From assembly GCF_030758935.1 (NCBI RefSeq), contig NZ_CP132333.1, positions 1,736,992 through 1,800,991 of the forward strand: 64,000 nt of DNA, in the 5' to 3' direction. The number at the start of each line of letters is the position of its first letter. Positions within the stretch are counted from its first letter, which is position 1. Of the stretch, positions 45,523-53,984 are shown one piece after another. Below the pieces are notes generated by a model that did not search any database, had not been told where the DNA came from, and saw only the letters and a program-made list of their open reading frames with translations. Made by a program: the position numbers and the translations under genes. This stretch comes from Geothrix sp. PMB-07 (GTDB lineage Bacteria; Acidobacteriota; Holophagae; Holophagales; Holophagaceae).

Positions 45523-46509
45523 ATGCAGCCCCTCCTCAACGTTCTCAATGGCGAAATCCTCGACAAGCCCCCGGTCTGGTTCATGCGTCAGGCGGGCCGC
45601 TTTCTGCCTGAGTACCGCGAGGTGCGGGCCAAGGTCACCTTCGAGCAGCTGCTCAATGATTCCGATCTGGCGGCGGAGGTCACGCTCCAGCCCATCCGCC
45701 GCTTTCCTCAGATCGATGGCGCCATCATCTTCAGCGACATCCTGGTGATCCTGGATGCGCTGGGCTGCGAGGTCACCATTCCCGAGGGCGGTCCGCGCAT
45801 CGGCAAGACGCTGGATCAGATCGACATCAACCGCCCGCTGGACGAAAAGGTGTTCGAGCCGGTCTGCGAGGCCATCAAGAAGGTGAAGGCCGCCCTGCCG
45901 CCCAAGGTCACCATGCTGGGCTTTGCGGGCGCGCCCTGGACCCTGCTGGCTTACGGCATCGAAGGGAAGGGCAGCAAGACCTGGTCGAAGGCCAAGGCCT
46001 TCATCCACCAGAATCCCGTGCTGGCCCAGAAGTGGATGGACAAGCTGGCCGACGCCGCCGCCCGCTTGCTGAACCTCCACATCGAAGCCGGTGCCCAGGG
46101 CGTGCAACTCTTTGACACCTGGGCTGGTGAGCTGGACGCCGACGACTACGCGACCTTCGCACTGCCCTCGGTGAAGCGTACCCTGTCCCAGGTGACGGCG
46201 GCCCCCACGCTCTTCTTCGCCCGCACGGGCTACCTGCCGGATGCCCTCAATGACCTGCCCTGCAAGGGCCTGGCGGTGCCCTGGCAGGTGCCGATCTCCG
46301 AAGCGCGGCGACGTTTCCCGAAGATGGTGCTGCAGGGCAACCTCGATCCCATCGCGCTGCTGGCTGGGGCCGAGATTGCCAAAAGAAAATCGCGCGCCAT
46401 CATTGACGCCATGAAGGGACATCCCCACATTTTCAACCTAGGCCATGGACTCACGCCCGAGACTGATCCCGCCGTGGTGGCGGCGGTACTGGATGAAGTG
46501 AAAGCCTAA
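45523..46509 (+). CDS. hemE: Uroporphyrinogen decarboxylase
   Basis: 328 residues. The ATG at 45523 is favoured over 45511 because GGGAG lies five bases upstream and the protein then starts MQPLLNVLNGE. Family motifs: PPVWFMRQAGRFLPEYREVR with the substrate-binding Arg, IIFSDILVILDALGCEV with the catalytic Asp, LGFAGAPWTLLAYGIEG, LFDTWAGEL, and FNLGHGLTPETDP near the end. It removes four carboxyl groups from uroporphyrinogen III. Palindromes lie on both sides of the gene. Confidence 0.97.
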   Translation: MQPLLNVLNGEILDKPPVWFMRQAGRFLPEYREVRAKVTFEQLLNDSDLAAEVTLQPIRRFPQIDGAIIFSDILVILDALGCEVTIPEGGPRIGKTLDQIDINRPLDEKVFEPVCEAIKKVKAALPPKVTMLGFAGAPWTLLAYGIEGKGSKTWSKAKAFIHQNPVLAQKWMDKLADAAARLLNLHIEAGAQGVQLFDTWAGELDADDYATFALPSVKRTLSQVTAAPTLFFARTGYLPDALNDLPCKGLAVPWQVPISEARRRFPKMVLQGNLDPIALLAGAEIAKRKSRAIIDAMKGHPHIFNLGHGLTPETDPAVVAAVLDEVKA

Positions 46510-46516
46510 AAAAGTC

Positions 46517-46592
46517 ACCACCAAGACGCCAAGACACCAAGAAAAGCAAAAAAACTCCCCAGCAGTTCTTGGTGTCTTGGTGCCTTGGTGGT
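46517..46592. repeat. Intergenic palindrome C, ACCAAGA-word type
   Basis: The hemE-hemN gap holds a different hairpin of the same design. Left arm 46517-46543 and right arm 46566-46592 pair at 25 of 27 positions. The arms are made of a word of 8-9 bases, CCAAGAC, repeated three times on the left and as its complement (TTGGTGTC, TTGGTGCC, TTGGTGGT) on the right. The 22-base loop is A- and C-rich. It has no sequence relation to palindromes A and B, only the same architecture. Confidence 0.85.
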
Positions 46593-46626
46593 AAGCAGTT
46601 CTTCCTTAGATGTGATCGGACCTTCC

Positions 46627-47997
46627 ATGAACCAGCTTGCCGATTTGATCCGCCGCTATGACCGGCCCGGCCCGCGCTACACGGGCTATCCCATGCCGCC
46701 GGCCTGGACGGACGATTTCCCCGAGCCCGAGGTCCTCGCGGCCCTGGATCGTGCCGATCTCCGCAAGGATGAGGCGCTATCCCTCTACTTGCACATCCCC
46801 TTCTGTCCCCGTCGCTGCGCCTATTGCGGCTGCAACGTGGTGGTGAGCCCCCAGTACGATCCTGTCGAGGCCTATCTGGCGGCGGTGACCAAGGAGCTTG
46901 ATCTCGTCTGCGGCCATCTGAAGGAGCGCCGCAAGGCCCTGCAGTTGCACTGGGGCGGCGGCACACCCACTTATCTCAAGGCGGCGGATCTGCGGCGGAC
47001 CTTTCAGCTGTTCAAGGATCGCTTCGAGTTCCTGCCGGGCGCCGAGATCGCCATCGAGGTGGATCCCACCTACCTGGAGCCCGACCAGCTGCCAGCCCTG
47101 CGCGACATGGGTTTCAACCGCGTGTCCTTCGGCGTGCAGGATCTGGACGAGAACGTGCAGGCCCTCATCACCCGTGGCCAAACCTGGGACCACACCCTCA
47201 CCGCCATGCGCCAGTGCCGCGAGCTGGGCTTCGAGGGTGTGAATCTGGATCTGGTCTACGGCCTGCCGGGCCAGACGATGGACACGTTCAAGCGTACGCT
47301 GGAATCCACCCTGGAGCTGTCGCCGGACCGCATGGCCATCTACGGCTTCGCCTACCTGCCCAGCATCATGCCCTTCCAGCGCAGCATTCCTGCAGAGACG
47401 CTGCCCACGCCCGAAACCAGGCTGGACCTGCTGCTCATGGCCTCGGACATCCTGGAGAAGGCAGGCTACGTGGCCATCGGCATGGATCACTTCGCCCATC
47501 CCAACGACCCCATGGCCAAGGCCGTGCAGGAAGGTCGCCTCATCCGCAACTTCATGGGTTATGCCGTTTCGGCGGGCACGGATCTGCTGGGCTTTGGCCC
47601 CAGCGCCATCTCCAACGTGGCAGGCGTGTACGCCCAGAACGAGAAGATCCTCTCCAAGTGGGAGCACAGCATCACAGACGGCCACCTGGCCATCCACAAG
47701 GGGCACCGTCTGTCCGAAGACGACGAACTGCGCCGCTGGGTCATCCACCACCTCATGGGCCACTTCGAACTGCGCTGGGAGGACCTGAAGACGCGCTTCG
47801 GCGTGGACGGACCTGTGCTCTTCGCCGATGCCGTAGCTCAGCTTCAGGAAGAAGTGCCCCAGGGCACCGTGGACGTCCGTCCCGAGGGCATCTTCATCAC
47901 CGATCTGGGGCGCCGTTTCGTGCGCAACCTGGTGCAGCCCTTCGATGCCTACCTGGCCAAGCTCAGCGCCAAGACGCCCTTTTCGAGAACTGTCTAG
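46627..47997 (+). CDS. hemN: Oxygen-independent coproporphyrinogen III oxidase
   Basis: 456 residues from the ATG at 46627 (an in-frame start at 46585 would fall in palindrome C). The N-terminal RYDRPGPRYTGYPMPPAW is the true HemN signature. The radical SAM cysteines lie in IPFCPRRCAYCGCNVV (C-x3-C-x2-C, plus the fourth Cys of true HemN). Also conserved are LHWGGGTPTYL, EVDPTYLEP, FNRVSFGVQDLDENVQ and VNLDLVYGLPGQT. It decarboxylates coproporphyrinogen III anaerobically to protoporphyrinogen IX. Presence of the anaerobic rather than HemF enzyme fits an anaerobic or facultative organism. Confidence 0.96.
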   Translation: MNQLADLIRRYDRPGPRYTGYPMPPAWTDDFPEPEVLAALDRADLRKDEALSLYLHIPFCPRRCAYCGCNVVVSPQYDPVEAYLAAVTKELDLVCGHLKERRKALQLHWGGGTPTYLKAADLRRTFQLFKDRFEFLPGAEIAIEVDPTYLEPDQLPALRDMGFNRVSFGVQDLDENVQALITRGQTWDHTLTAMRQCRELGFEGVNLDLVYGLPGQTMDTFKRTLESTLELSPDRMAIYGFAYLPSIMPFQRSIPAETLPTPETRLDLLLMASDILEKAGYVAIGMDHFAHPNDPMAKAVQEGRLIRNFMGYAVSAGTDLLGFGPSAISNVAGVYAQNEKILSKWEHSITDGHLAIHKGHRLSEDDELRRWVIHHLMGHFELRWEDLKTRFGVDGPVLFADAVAQLQEEVPQGTVDVRPEGIFITDLGRRFVRNLVQPFDAYLAKLSAKTPFSRTV

Positions 47998-48149
47998 GCT
48001 GGGATTGCATACCCAACCCACAAGTCTATATTTGGAGATGTGGAGACCCGCCCGCTGGGGCCTCGGGCTCCGAGCCCCCGAAGCGCGTCACCCCTCCGGT
48101 GGTCTCTGCGAGTGCGCCTGGCGAGCCAGGCGATGTCGCGGAGGGTTCC

Positions 48150-48650
48150 ATGTCTCGTGCGCTGTTGTTGCTCGTCCCAGCCCTGGTGCTCCAGGCCTAC
48201 GATTCGGCCATTCCCGGCGCCGTGGAGGTGCGCCCAGGCATCTTCGTCCTTCGCGGCGCGCCCGATGAGGGCACCTGCGCCGCCATCAAGGCGCACCACA
48301 TCTCGCATGTGATCGATCTGCGCCAGGACGGGGACCCCAATCTGAACAGCCAGTGGGAATCCAGCCGCTTGCAGGATCTGGGCGTCCAGTATCTCCGCTA
48401 CGCCATCAACACCCGGCCACCAGCTGGGGACTTCGACTTCCTGCGCAACTTCATCAAGGATCTTCCAAGGGGCTCGAAGGTGCTCATTCACTGCGGCGAC
48501 GGCAACCGTGCCGCGGCGGTGGCCTGCACGTGGCTGGTGATGGACAAGGGCATGCCCCTGGAAGAGGCCCTGCGCATCAGCAAGGAGGCGGGTCTCCAAC
48601 TCCCGGAAACGGAGGAGGCGGTGCGACGGTATCTGAACCGAAAGGGCTAG
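48150..48650 (+). CDS. Small phosphatase-like protein with CX4R motif and signal peptide
   Basis: 166 residues from the ATG at 48150, preceded by GGAGGG. A short signal peptide is likely (MSRALLLLVPALVLQAYD). The active-site loop reads VLIHCGDGNRAAAV, in which Cys and Arg are four residues apart, as in DUF442/beta-lactamase-hydrolase-like phosphatases, rather than the five of classical tyrosine phosphatases. An upstream aspartate in HVIDLRQDGDPN could serve as general acid. Substrate unknown. A 150-base gap separates it from hemN; this holds GC-rich sequence with a small hairpin (48116-48131) and no gene. Confidence 0.72.
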   Translation: MSRALLLLVPALVLQAYDSAIPGAVEVRPGIFVLRGAPDEGTCAAIKAHHISHVIDLRQDGDPNLNSQWESSRLQDLGVQYLRYAINTRPPAGDFDFLRNFIKDLPRGSKVLIHCGDGNRAAAVACTWLVMDKGMPLEEALRISKEAGLQLPETEEAVRRYLNRKG

Positions 48651-48654
48651 GAAA

Positions 48655-50478
48655 TCAGTCCTTCGCTTCCTTGTACATCGCCTCAATCTGGGCGGAGTAC
48701 ATCTGGTTCACCACGCGCCGTTTCACCTTGAGCGAGGGCGTGAGCTGTCCTCCCTCAAGGGTCATCTCCTGATCCAGGATGACGATTTTTTTGATGCGCT
48801 CATAGTTTGAGAGCTGCTCGTTGACGCGCTCCACCCGGCTGCCCAGTTTGGCGTAGACCTGGGGGTCCTTCACCAGGGCTGACAGAGACTTCACGGGGAT
48901 CTTCTTGTAGCCGGCCCAGCGCACGAGGCTGTCGAAATTCGGCACGATGAGCGCCGTGATGAAATTGCGCTGGTCCCCGATGAGCACGGCCTGGGAAATG
49001 TACTTATCCTCTTTCAGCTTGTTTTCGATGGGCTGGGGGGCCACCTTCTTGCCGCCGCTGGTGACGATGAGTTCCTTCTTGCGGTCCGTGATGTACAGCC
49101 GACCGGAATCATCGAAGTGGCCGATGTCGCCGGTGTGGAAGTAGCCGTCGTCATCGATGGCCTCCCGGGTGGCAGTTTCATTGTTCCAGTAGCCCTGCAT
49201 GATGTTGGGCCCCTGGCAGAGGATCTCGCCATCCACTGCGATCTTCACGAAGGGGCGCCCATTCCATTCCTTGTAGAGGGGCCGTCCCACGCTGCCGGGC
49301 TGCACTTCACCGAAGCGGTTCACCGTGATGATGGGGCTGGTTTCGGTAAGGCCGTAGCCCTCCAGAATGGGGATGCCCAGGATCCAGAAGAACTCCATGA
49401 TCTTCCCGCCCAGGGGCGCACCGCCGCTGACGGCCACCTTCAGGCGGCCACCGGTGCGCTGGCGGATTTTCTCGAACACCACGGTGCGGGCGGCGCGGTA
49501 CCAGGCGCCCTTCCAGGAGGGTGGCTCCTGGTTCTTCAGCAGGTAGGGCAGGGCCTGGCGCCCGGCCTGCATGGCCCAATGGAAGATGAGGCGCTTGATG
49601 AAGGGCCCCGAAGAGACTGTGTCGTAGATCTTGGCGTAGATCTTTTCGTAGATGCGCGGCACCGAGGCCATGACGGTGGGCCGCACTTCCAGGAGGTCTG
49701 CCGCGACGGTGTTCACGCTTTCGGCATAGTAGATGGCCGCGCCGATGTGGAACCAGAGGAACTGCCCGGCCATGCGCTCGAAGATATGAGTGAGAGGCAG
49801 GAAGCTGAGGGCCCGCTCGTCGTCGATGAAATCTACGGTGGCTTCGGCGGCCAGCACGTTGGTGACGAGGTTGCCATGGGTGAGCATGGCGCCCTTGGGA
49901 TCGGCGGTGGTGCCCGAGGTATAGATCAGGGTGAGGATGTCCGAGGCCTTGCGCTGGGCGCCCCAGGCCCGCACCTCGGGCCGACGGTCCTCCATGGCCA
50001 GGCCCTCATTCTGGAGGACGGCCCAGGAGATGAGGGTGCGGCCTGTGCCCTCAGGGAGTTCGCCATCCATGAGCACGGCCACTTCGAGATGGGGCAGCTC
50101 GCTCCAGTGGGTGAGCACCTTGTCGAGCTGGGTGCGGTCGGAGCAGATCACCCAGCGGGCCTGGCTGTCTTTGAGGATGAAGGCCGCCTGGGGGGCATTC
50201 AGGGTGCAGTAGATGGTGACGTCGGGAAGGCCCTGGATGGCGCAGGCGAAATCCGTGATGGCCCATTCGGGGCGGTTCTCGGACATGATCGCCACGCGAT
50301 CGCCCACCTTGAGTCCACGGGCGGCCATGGCCAGCGCCAGCCGCTCCACCAGGGCCGTCATCTCCACGTGCGACATGGGCACGAAGGCGCCATTCCGTTT
50401 GGAGGCGAGCGCGTCCGGAAGGTTGCGTTCCACCGCCTGATAGAAAAGCTGGGCAATGGTTTCGATGGGCTGCGCCAC
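48655..50478 (-). CDS. Long-chain acyl-CoA synthetase (AMP-forming)
   Basis: About 607 residues from a GTG at 50478 (GGAG five bases upstream; another GTG is at 50493). Adenylate-forming motifs: LTLIYTSGTTADPKGAMLTHGNLVTN (P-loop), LPLTHIFERMAGQ, VAVSGGAPLGGKIMEFFWILG, ILEGYGLTETSPII, YFHTGDIGHFDDSGRLYITDRKKELIVTSGGKKVAPQPIENKL with the catalytic Lys region. Length and the FERM-Q segment fit the FadD15/long-chain group. It activates fatty acids with ATP and CoA. It diverges from xerC over about 50 bases. Confidence 0.93.
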   Translation of the reverse strand: MAQPIETIAQLFYQAVERNLPDALASKRNGAFVPMSHVEMTALVERLALAMAARGLKVGDRVAIMSENRPEWAITDFACAIQGLPDVTIYCTLNAPQAAFILKDSQARWVICSDRTQLDKVLTHWSELPHLEVAVLMDGELPEGTGRTLISWAVLQNEGLAMEDRRPEVRAWGAQRKASDILTLIYTSGTTADPKGAMLTHGNLVTNVLAAEATVDFIDDERALSFLPLTHIFERMAGQFLWFHIGAAIYYAESVNTVAADLLEVRPTVMASVPRIYEKIYAKIYDTVSSGPFIKRLIFHWAMQAGRQALPYLLKNQEPPSWKGAWYRAARTVVFEKIRQRTGGRLKVAVSGGAPLGGKIMEFFWILGIPILEGYGLTETSPIITVNRFGEVQPGSVGRPLYKEWNGRPFVKIAVDGEILCQGPNIMQGYWNNETATREAIDDDGYFHTGDIGHFDDSGRLYITDRKKELIVTSGGKKVAPQPIENKLKEDKYISQAVLIGDQRNFITALIVPNFDSLVRWAGYKKIPVKSLSALVKDPQVYAKLGSRVERVNEQLSNYERIKKIVILDQEMTLEGGQLTPSLKVKRRVVNQMYSAQIEAMYKEAKD

Positions 50479-50531
50479 AATGACTCCGGACACTCGGGGG
50501 ATGTGACGGAATGTTAACAGGGAAGGGCCCG

Positions 50532-51479
50532 ATGGGGCCCCGCGGGGGATCGAGCGAAGGCTCCGGCGAGGGATCGAGCGGATCCCTTGGCGAGGGCATC
50601 CAGGGTTTCCACCTGGAGCAGCGTGCCCGCGGCGTCTCGCCCCACACCGCCCGTGCCCAAAAGGGCGACCTCGACAAACTCCTGGATCACGCCCTGCGGT
50701 CCCGCTGGGGTACCTGGGAGGTCAGCGCCCGCACCCTCCGCGGCTTCGCGCTGGAACTGGGGGATCGGGGGCTGGATCCCGCCAGTCAGGCCCGCATCCT
50801 TTCCACCGCGCGGGCCTTCTTCAAATGGCTGTGGGAGACGCGCCGCATCGCCAAGAATCCCGCCTCGGGCCTGCGGAATCCCAAGCAGCCCAAGCGTCTG
50901 CCGGCCTTCTTGACGGAGGGCGAGAGCCAGGCCCTGCTGGACCTTCCGCCCATGGTGGATTTCCCCAGCGCGCGGCTGGCCTGCCTCCTGGAGCTGCTCT
51001 ACGCTTCGGGACTGCGTGTGTCGGAGCTGGTGGGGCTGGATCTGCAGGATGTGTATGAGGAGCAACGCACCCTGCGAGTGTTGGGCAAGGGGCGCAAAGA
51101 GCGCCTGGTGCCCTACCATCCCCAGGCGGCCACGGTTCTGGAAACGTACCTGGCCTTCCGCTCGGCCTTTCTCGCGGCCAAGGAATTGCAGCCCAGCCCG
51201 GCCATCTTCTTAAACCAGCGGGGCGGCCGTCTGACACCCACCACGGTGCGTTCTCTGTTGCGCGTGGCCCTGGAGGCCGCGGCGGTGCGGGGCAGGGTGA
51301 GCCCCCATGCCCTGCGGCACAGCTTCGCCACGCATCTGCTGAACCGGGGCATGGACCTGCGGGCCATCCAGGAGCTGTTGGGCCATGCCAGCCTCAGCAC
51401 CACGCAGCGCTACACTCACCTGGGGCTGGAGGAACTGGCCCGCACTTACGAAAAGGCCCACCCGCGGGCCAAGAGCTGA
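50532..51479 (+). CDS. xerC: Tyrosine recombinase XerC
   Basis: 315 residues from the ATG at 50532, which has GGGAAGG five bases upstream; the ATG at 50511 has no such site. The first 20 residues are a Gly/Ser/Glu stretch (GGSSEGSGEGSSGS). All catalytic residues are present: R162 in ASGLRVSEL, K186 in GKGRKERL, H259 and R262 in HALRHSFATHLL, H285 in LGHASLSTTQ and Y294 in RYTHLG. HASLSTTQRYTHL is the XerC form of the motif, complementing XerD at 3745-4680. The two would act together at dif; no dif site was recognised in the window. Confidence 0.88.
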   Translation: MGPRGGSSEGSGEGSSGSLGEGIQGFHLEQRARGVSPHTARAQKGDLDKLLDHALRSRWGTWEVSARTLRGFALELGDRGLDPASQARILSTARAFFKWLWETRRIAKNPASGLRNPKQPKRLPAFLTEGESQALLDLPPMVDFPSARLACLLELLYASGLRVSELVGLDLQDVYEEQRTLRVLGKGRKERLVPYHPQAATVLETYLAFRSAFLAAKELQPSPAIFLNQRGGRLTPTTVRSLLRVALEAAAVRGRVSPHALRHSFATHLLNRGMDLRAIQELLGHASLSTTQRYTHLGLEELARTYEKAHPRAKS

Positions 51480-51503
51480 ATCCCTGTGTTGCCGGAGTTT
51501 CCC

Positions 51504-52190
51504 ATGGAATCGGTCCTTCCCATCCCCGCCGTGCCCTTCATTCCGGTACAGGGCTCCTCCGCAGGCTTCCCAGTGCGACGCATCTACTGTGTGGGGCGGA
51601 ACTACGCGGAGCACGCGCGAGAGATGGGCAACGATCCCACTCGAGAGACGCCCTGCTTCTTTTCGAAGCCCCACGATGCGGTGGTGCCTGGCGGCGGCCA
51701 GGTCGCCTATCCCCCGGCGACGTCCAACCTGCACCATGAGGTGGAGCTGGTGGTGGCCCTGGCCAAGGGGGGCCACGACATCCCCGTGGCCGAAGCGCCA
51801 GATTGCATCTTCGGGTACGCGGTGGGCATCGATCTGACCCGCCGGGATCTCCAGTCCAAAGCCAAGGACAAGGGCCAGCCCTGGGATACCTCCAAGGGCT
51901 TCGATCAGTCCGCGCCCATCTCTCCCATCACGTCCGTTGCTGCCGGAGGGTGGCGCGATAGCGGCGCCATCTGGCTGGCCGTGAATGGCGTGGAAAAGCA
52001 GCGGGGCGACCTGGCCCAGATGACCTGGAGCGTGCCGGAAGTGATCGCGCACCTGTCCGGCCTCTTCACCTTGGCGCCGGGCGACCTCATCTTCACTGGC
52101 ACGCCTGCAGGTGTAGGCCCCATCGTCCGCGGCGACCGGATTCGCTGCGGCATCGACGGGCTGGGTGAGCTGGAGATCGTGCTGGTTTGA
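51504..52190 (+). CDS. Fumarylacetoacetate hydrolase family protein (acylpyruvase-like)
   Basis: 228 residues from the ATG at 51504 (GGAG six bases upstream). Single FAH domain: RIYCVGRNYAEHAREMGN, PCFFSKPHDAVV, the metal-binding HHEVELVVAL, GYAVGIDLTRRDLQ and KGFDQSAPISP, and GDLIFTGTPAGVGPI. Short single-domain members are acylpyruvate hydrolases, oxaloacetate decarboxylases or fumarylpyruvate hydrolases; the sequence does not separate these. It sits 24 bases after xerC and converges on the CheZ-like gene. Confidence 0.9.
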   Translation: MESVLPIPAVPFIPVQGSSAGFPVRRIYCVGRNYAEHAREMGNDPTRETPCFFSKPHDAVVPGGGQVAYPPATSNLHHEVELVVALAKGGHDIPVAEAPDCIFGYAVGIDLTRRDLQSKAKDKGQPWDTSKGFDQSAPISPITSVAAGGWRDSGAIWLAVNGVEKQRGDLAQMTWSVPEVIAHLSGLFTLAPGDLIFTGTPAGVGPIVRGDRIRCGIDGLGELEIVLV

Positions 52191-52213
52191 ACCGGGGCCC
52201 GGCTCGCTGAGGC

Positions 52214-53146
52214 TTAGTTCGAGCCCGTCTTTTTGAACTGGGCGATGATGTCGTCGACGCTGTCCTTGCGGCTGTCGGCCTCGAGGCTGGTGTCGAAGAT
52301 CCGGTCCTGGGTGGCGACCTTGCGCTCGGAGAAGCCTTGGCCGCCTGCCATGGCCTCGGTGTGGATGTTGAAGATGACCAGCAGCCGGTTCAAGCCATGC
52401 TGGAACTGCTTGAGGAGGATGACCACCTTCTCGATCTTCTGGCGGGTGATGTCCTGGAACTGGAGGATGTTCAGGATCTCGAAGGCCTCGTCGCTGACCT
52501 TTTGGATGTGCGTCTTGGTGGGCCCCAGGTCCACTTCAGCGGTCTGGCTGGCGATCTGGTGGGCGAAGAGGAATTCCAGCACTTCCTGGGCGAGGGCGTT
52601 CTGATCCTCCCCCGAGGCGGCCCGGTCCAGGAAACCGGCAATGGCGGTGTGCAGCTTGGCCTGCTGCTCGTTCTGGCGGCTGATGCCATCCTGGCAGGCC
52701 TGCACGGCCCGGGTGGCGTCGTCCGAGGCCGCCATGAGGGTGTCCAGGCGATTCATGACGCTCTGGGTGGCCTCTTCGGTGTCGGATGTGATGGCATCCA
52801 GCTGGGCGGCCAGCTCCGGTACCTGGGTGCTCTGGTGCTTCACCGAGGCGTCCAGCTGCTGAAGGTTCAGCAGGGTCTGGTTGATGCTGGAAACCAGGGC
52901 GCCCAGCTCACCTTTGGCTTCGATGTCGATCTTCTGGTAGACGCGGCCATTGGCCATGTCCTGGGCGGCCTCGGCCAGCCGGTGCAGGCTGGCCTGGGAA
53001 TCCCCCTGCAGCTCCTGCCGTAGGTCGGAAATGAGCTGTTCAAGGCTGACCAGCCTCTGGTCCAGCCGCTCCCGCCGGGCCTGGAATTCCGCTACCAGGC
53101 TGTCGGGGGTGCTGTCCTGCGATGTTGCTTCGGGACCTTCTGTCAT
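52214..53146 (-). CDS. CheZ-like phosphatase with HAMP-like N-terminal region
   Basis: 310 residues, almost entirely helical. The C-terminal third has NILQFQDITRQKIEKVV, in which D232 and Q236 form the DxxxQ dephosphorylation motif of CheZ. The extreme C-terminus, SVDDIIAQFKKTGSN, fits the CheY-docking peptide. Residues 55-100 (MANGRVYQKIDIEAKGELGALVSSINQTLLNL) look like a soluble HAMP-type module, not part of standard CheZ. It is last in the operon pdxJ, receiver, DUF4388, this gene, so the receiver encoded at 53981-54358 is the obvious partner (inference). No flagellar or chemotaxis genes are nearby. Confidence 0.72.
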   Translation of the reverse strand: MTEGPEATSQDSTPDSLVAEFQARRERLDQRLVSLEQLISDLRQELQGDSQASLHRLAEAAQDMANGRVYQKIDIEAKGELGALVSSINQTLLNLQQLDASVKHQSTQVPELAAQLDAITSDTEEATQSVMNRLDTLMAASDDATRAVQACQDGISRQNEQQAKLHTAIAGFLDRAASGEDQNALAQEVLEFLFAHQIASQTAEVDLGPTKTHIQKVSDEAFEILNILQFQDITRQKIEKVVILLKQFQHGLNRLLVIFNIHTEAMAGGQGFSERKVATQDRIFDTSLEADSRKDSVDDIIAQFKKTGSN

Positions 53147-53165
53147 GGGAACTCCAGAAGCGCCC

Positions 53166-53984
53166 TCAGGGCGCGGGCCTCACCTTTACATGGGTTCCTT
53201 CGGCCAAGCCCCAGGCTTGCATGAGTTCCCGCGGGACGGCGACCAGATGATCCGGCATCCCGGCCACGAACTCGACCCGCTCCACGGCCGGCCCCTTGGG
53301 CCAGATCACCCGGATGTTGCGAATGGCGGCACGGTAGGGCCCCAATTGGCCCCAGCGGGCTTCCAGCGATTTGGGAAGCTCCAGGTGGTCACCCTTCTTA
53401 AACAGGCCGGTCTTCAGGAGCCCCACCGAGACTTGGATTTCCGGTTCCAGAACCTCCAGGCGGCCCGCGTCCTTGAGAATGGCTGCGGCCTGCAACACGG
53501 CCACGTCATGCTGGCCCGAAACGGCCATCACCTCCTGGAAATCCCGGAAGCCGTCGAAGTAGGGGAGGATGCGCCGTTCTTCGGCAAAGAGCTTGAGGCC
53601 CTCCAGCAGCTGGGGGGCGGGCAGGGTGGGCCAGGGCACGGCCGTGTGTTTGGGGAAAATGGTGTTCAACCGCTTCCGGCTGTCCTGGAGGCGGGCCGAA
53701 TCCATGAGGAGATCCGGCACGGTGCGGCGGATGGCGGCGGGAATCTGCACCTGGGTGGTCAGGAACTCGAAATGGCCCGTGGTCCATTCCAGGATCTCGA
53801 AGGCGGCCATCTCTCCCCGGGCAGACAGGGTTTCCGCCTGGATCATCTCGCCCTGGGAGAAATACAGGACGCCGCTGACCTTGCCCGAGCTGACCTGCAG
53901 CATGCCGGTCTTGTGGTTGACGTGGAGCAGCTGGACCACGTCGGTGAGGGAGATGCTCTCCAGAGTGCCTCGAAGGTTGCTCAT
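53166..53984 (-). CDS. DUF4388 domain protein
   Basis: 272 residues. The N-terminal 100 residues match DUF4388 (PATAN-related): LRGTLESISLTDVVQLLHVNHKTGMLQVSSGKVSGVLYFSQGEMIQAETLSARGEMAAFEILEWTTGHFEF. This domain often accompanies receivers and gliding or chemosensory modules. The C-terminal half (about 130-272) has no clear family; a final piece ERVEFVAGMPDHLVAVPRELMQAWGLAEGTHVKVRP resembles a small SpoVT/AbrB-like beta unit. Start overlaps the receiver stop by 4 bases. Confidence 0.8.
   Translation of the reverse strand: MSNLRGTLESISLTDVVQLLHVNHKTGMLQVSSGKVSGVLYFSQGEMIQAETLSARGEMAAFEILEWTTGHFEFLTTQVQIPAAIRRTVPDLLMDSARLQDSRKRLNTIFPKHTAVPWPTLPAPQLLEGLKLFAEERRILPYFDGFRDFQEVMAVSGQHDVAVLQAAAILKDAGRLEVLEPEIQVSVGLLKTGLFKKGDHLELPKSLEARWGQLGPYRAAIRNIRVIWPKGPAVERVEFVAGMPDHLVAVPRELMQAWGLAEGTHVKVRPAP

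Noticed and set aside
43986-46592. Ordinary intrinsic terminators between haem genes
   Set aside because: The stems are A/T-rich repeated words with no T-tract after the right arm (AATCTGTGGACC, TTGGTGGTAAGC), unlike the clear terminators at 5345 and 60670.
50540-50600. Tandem repeat GGATCGAGCG / GGCGAGGG near the xerC start
   Set aside because: Encodes a short Gly/Ser/Glu run in the XerC N-terminus; too short and imperfect to be a separate repeat element.
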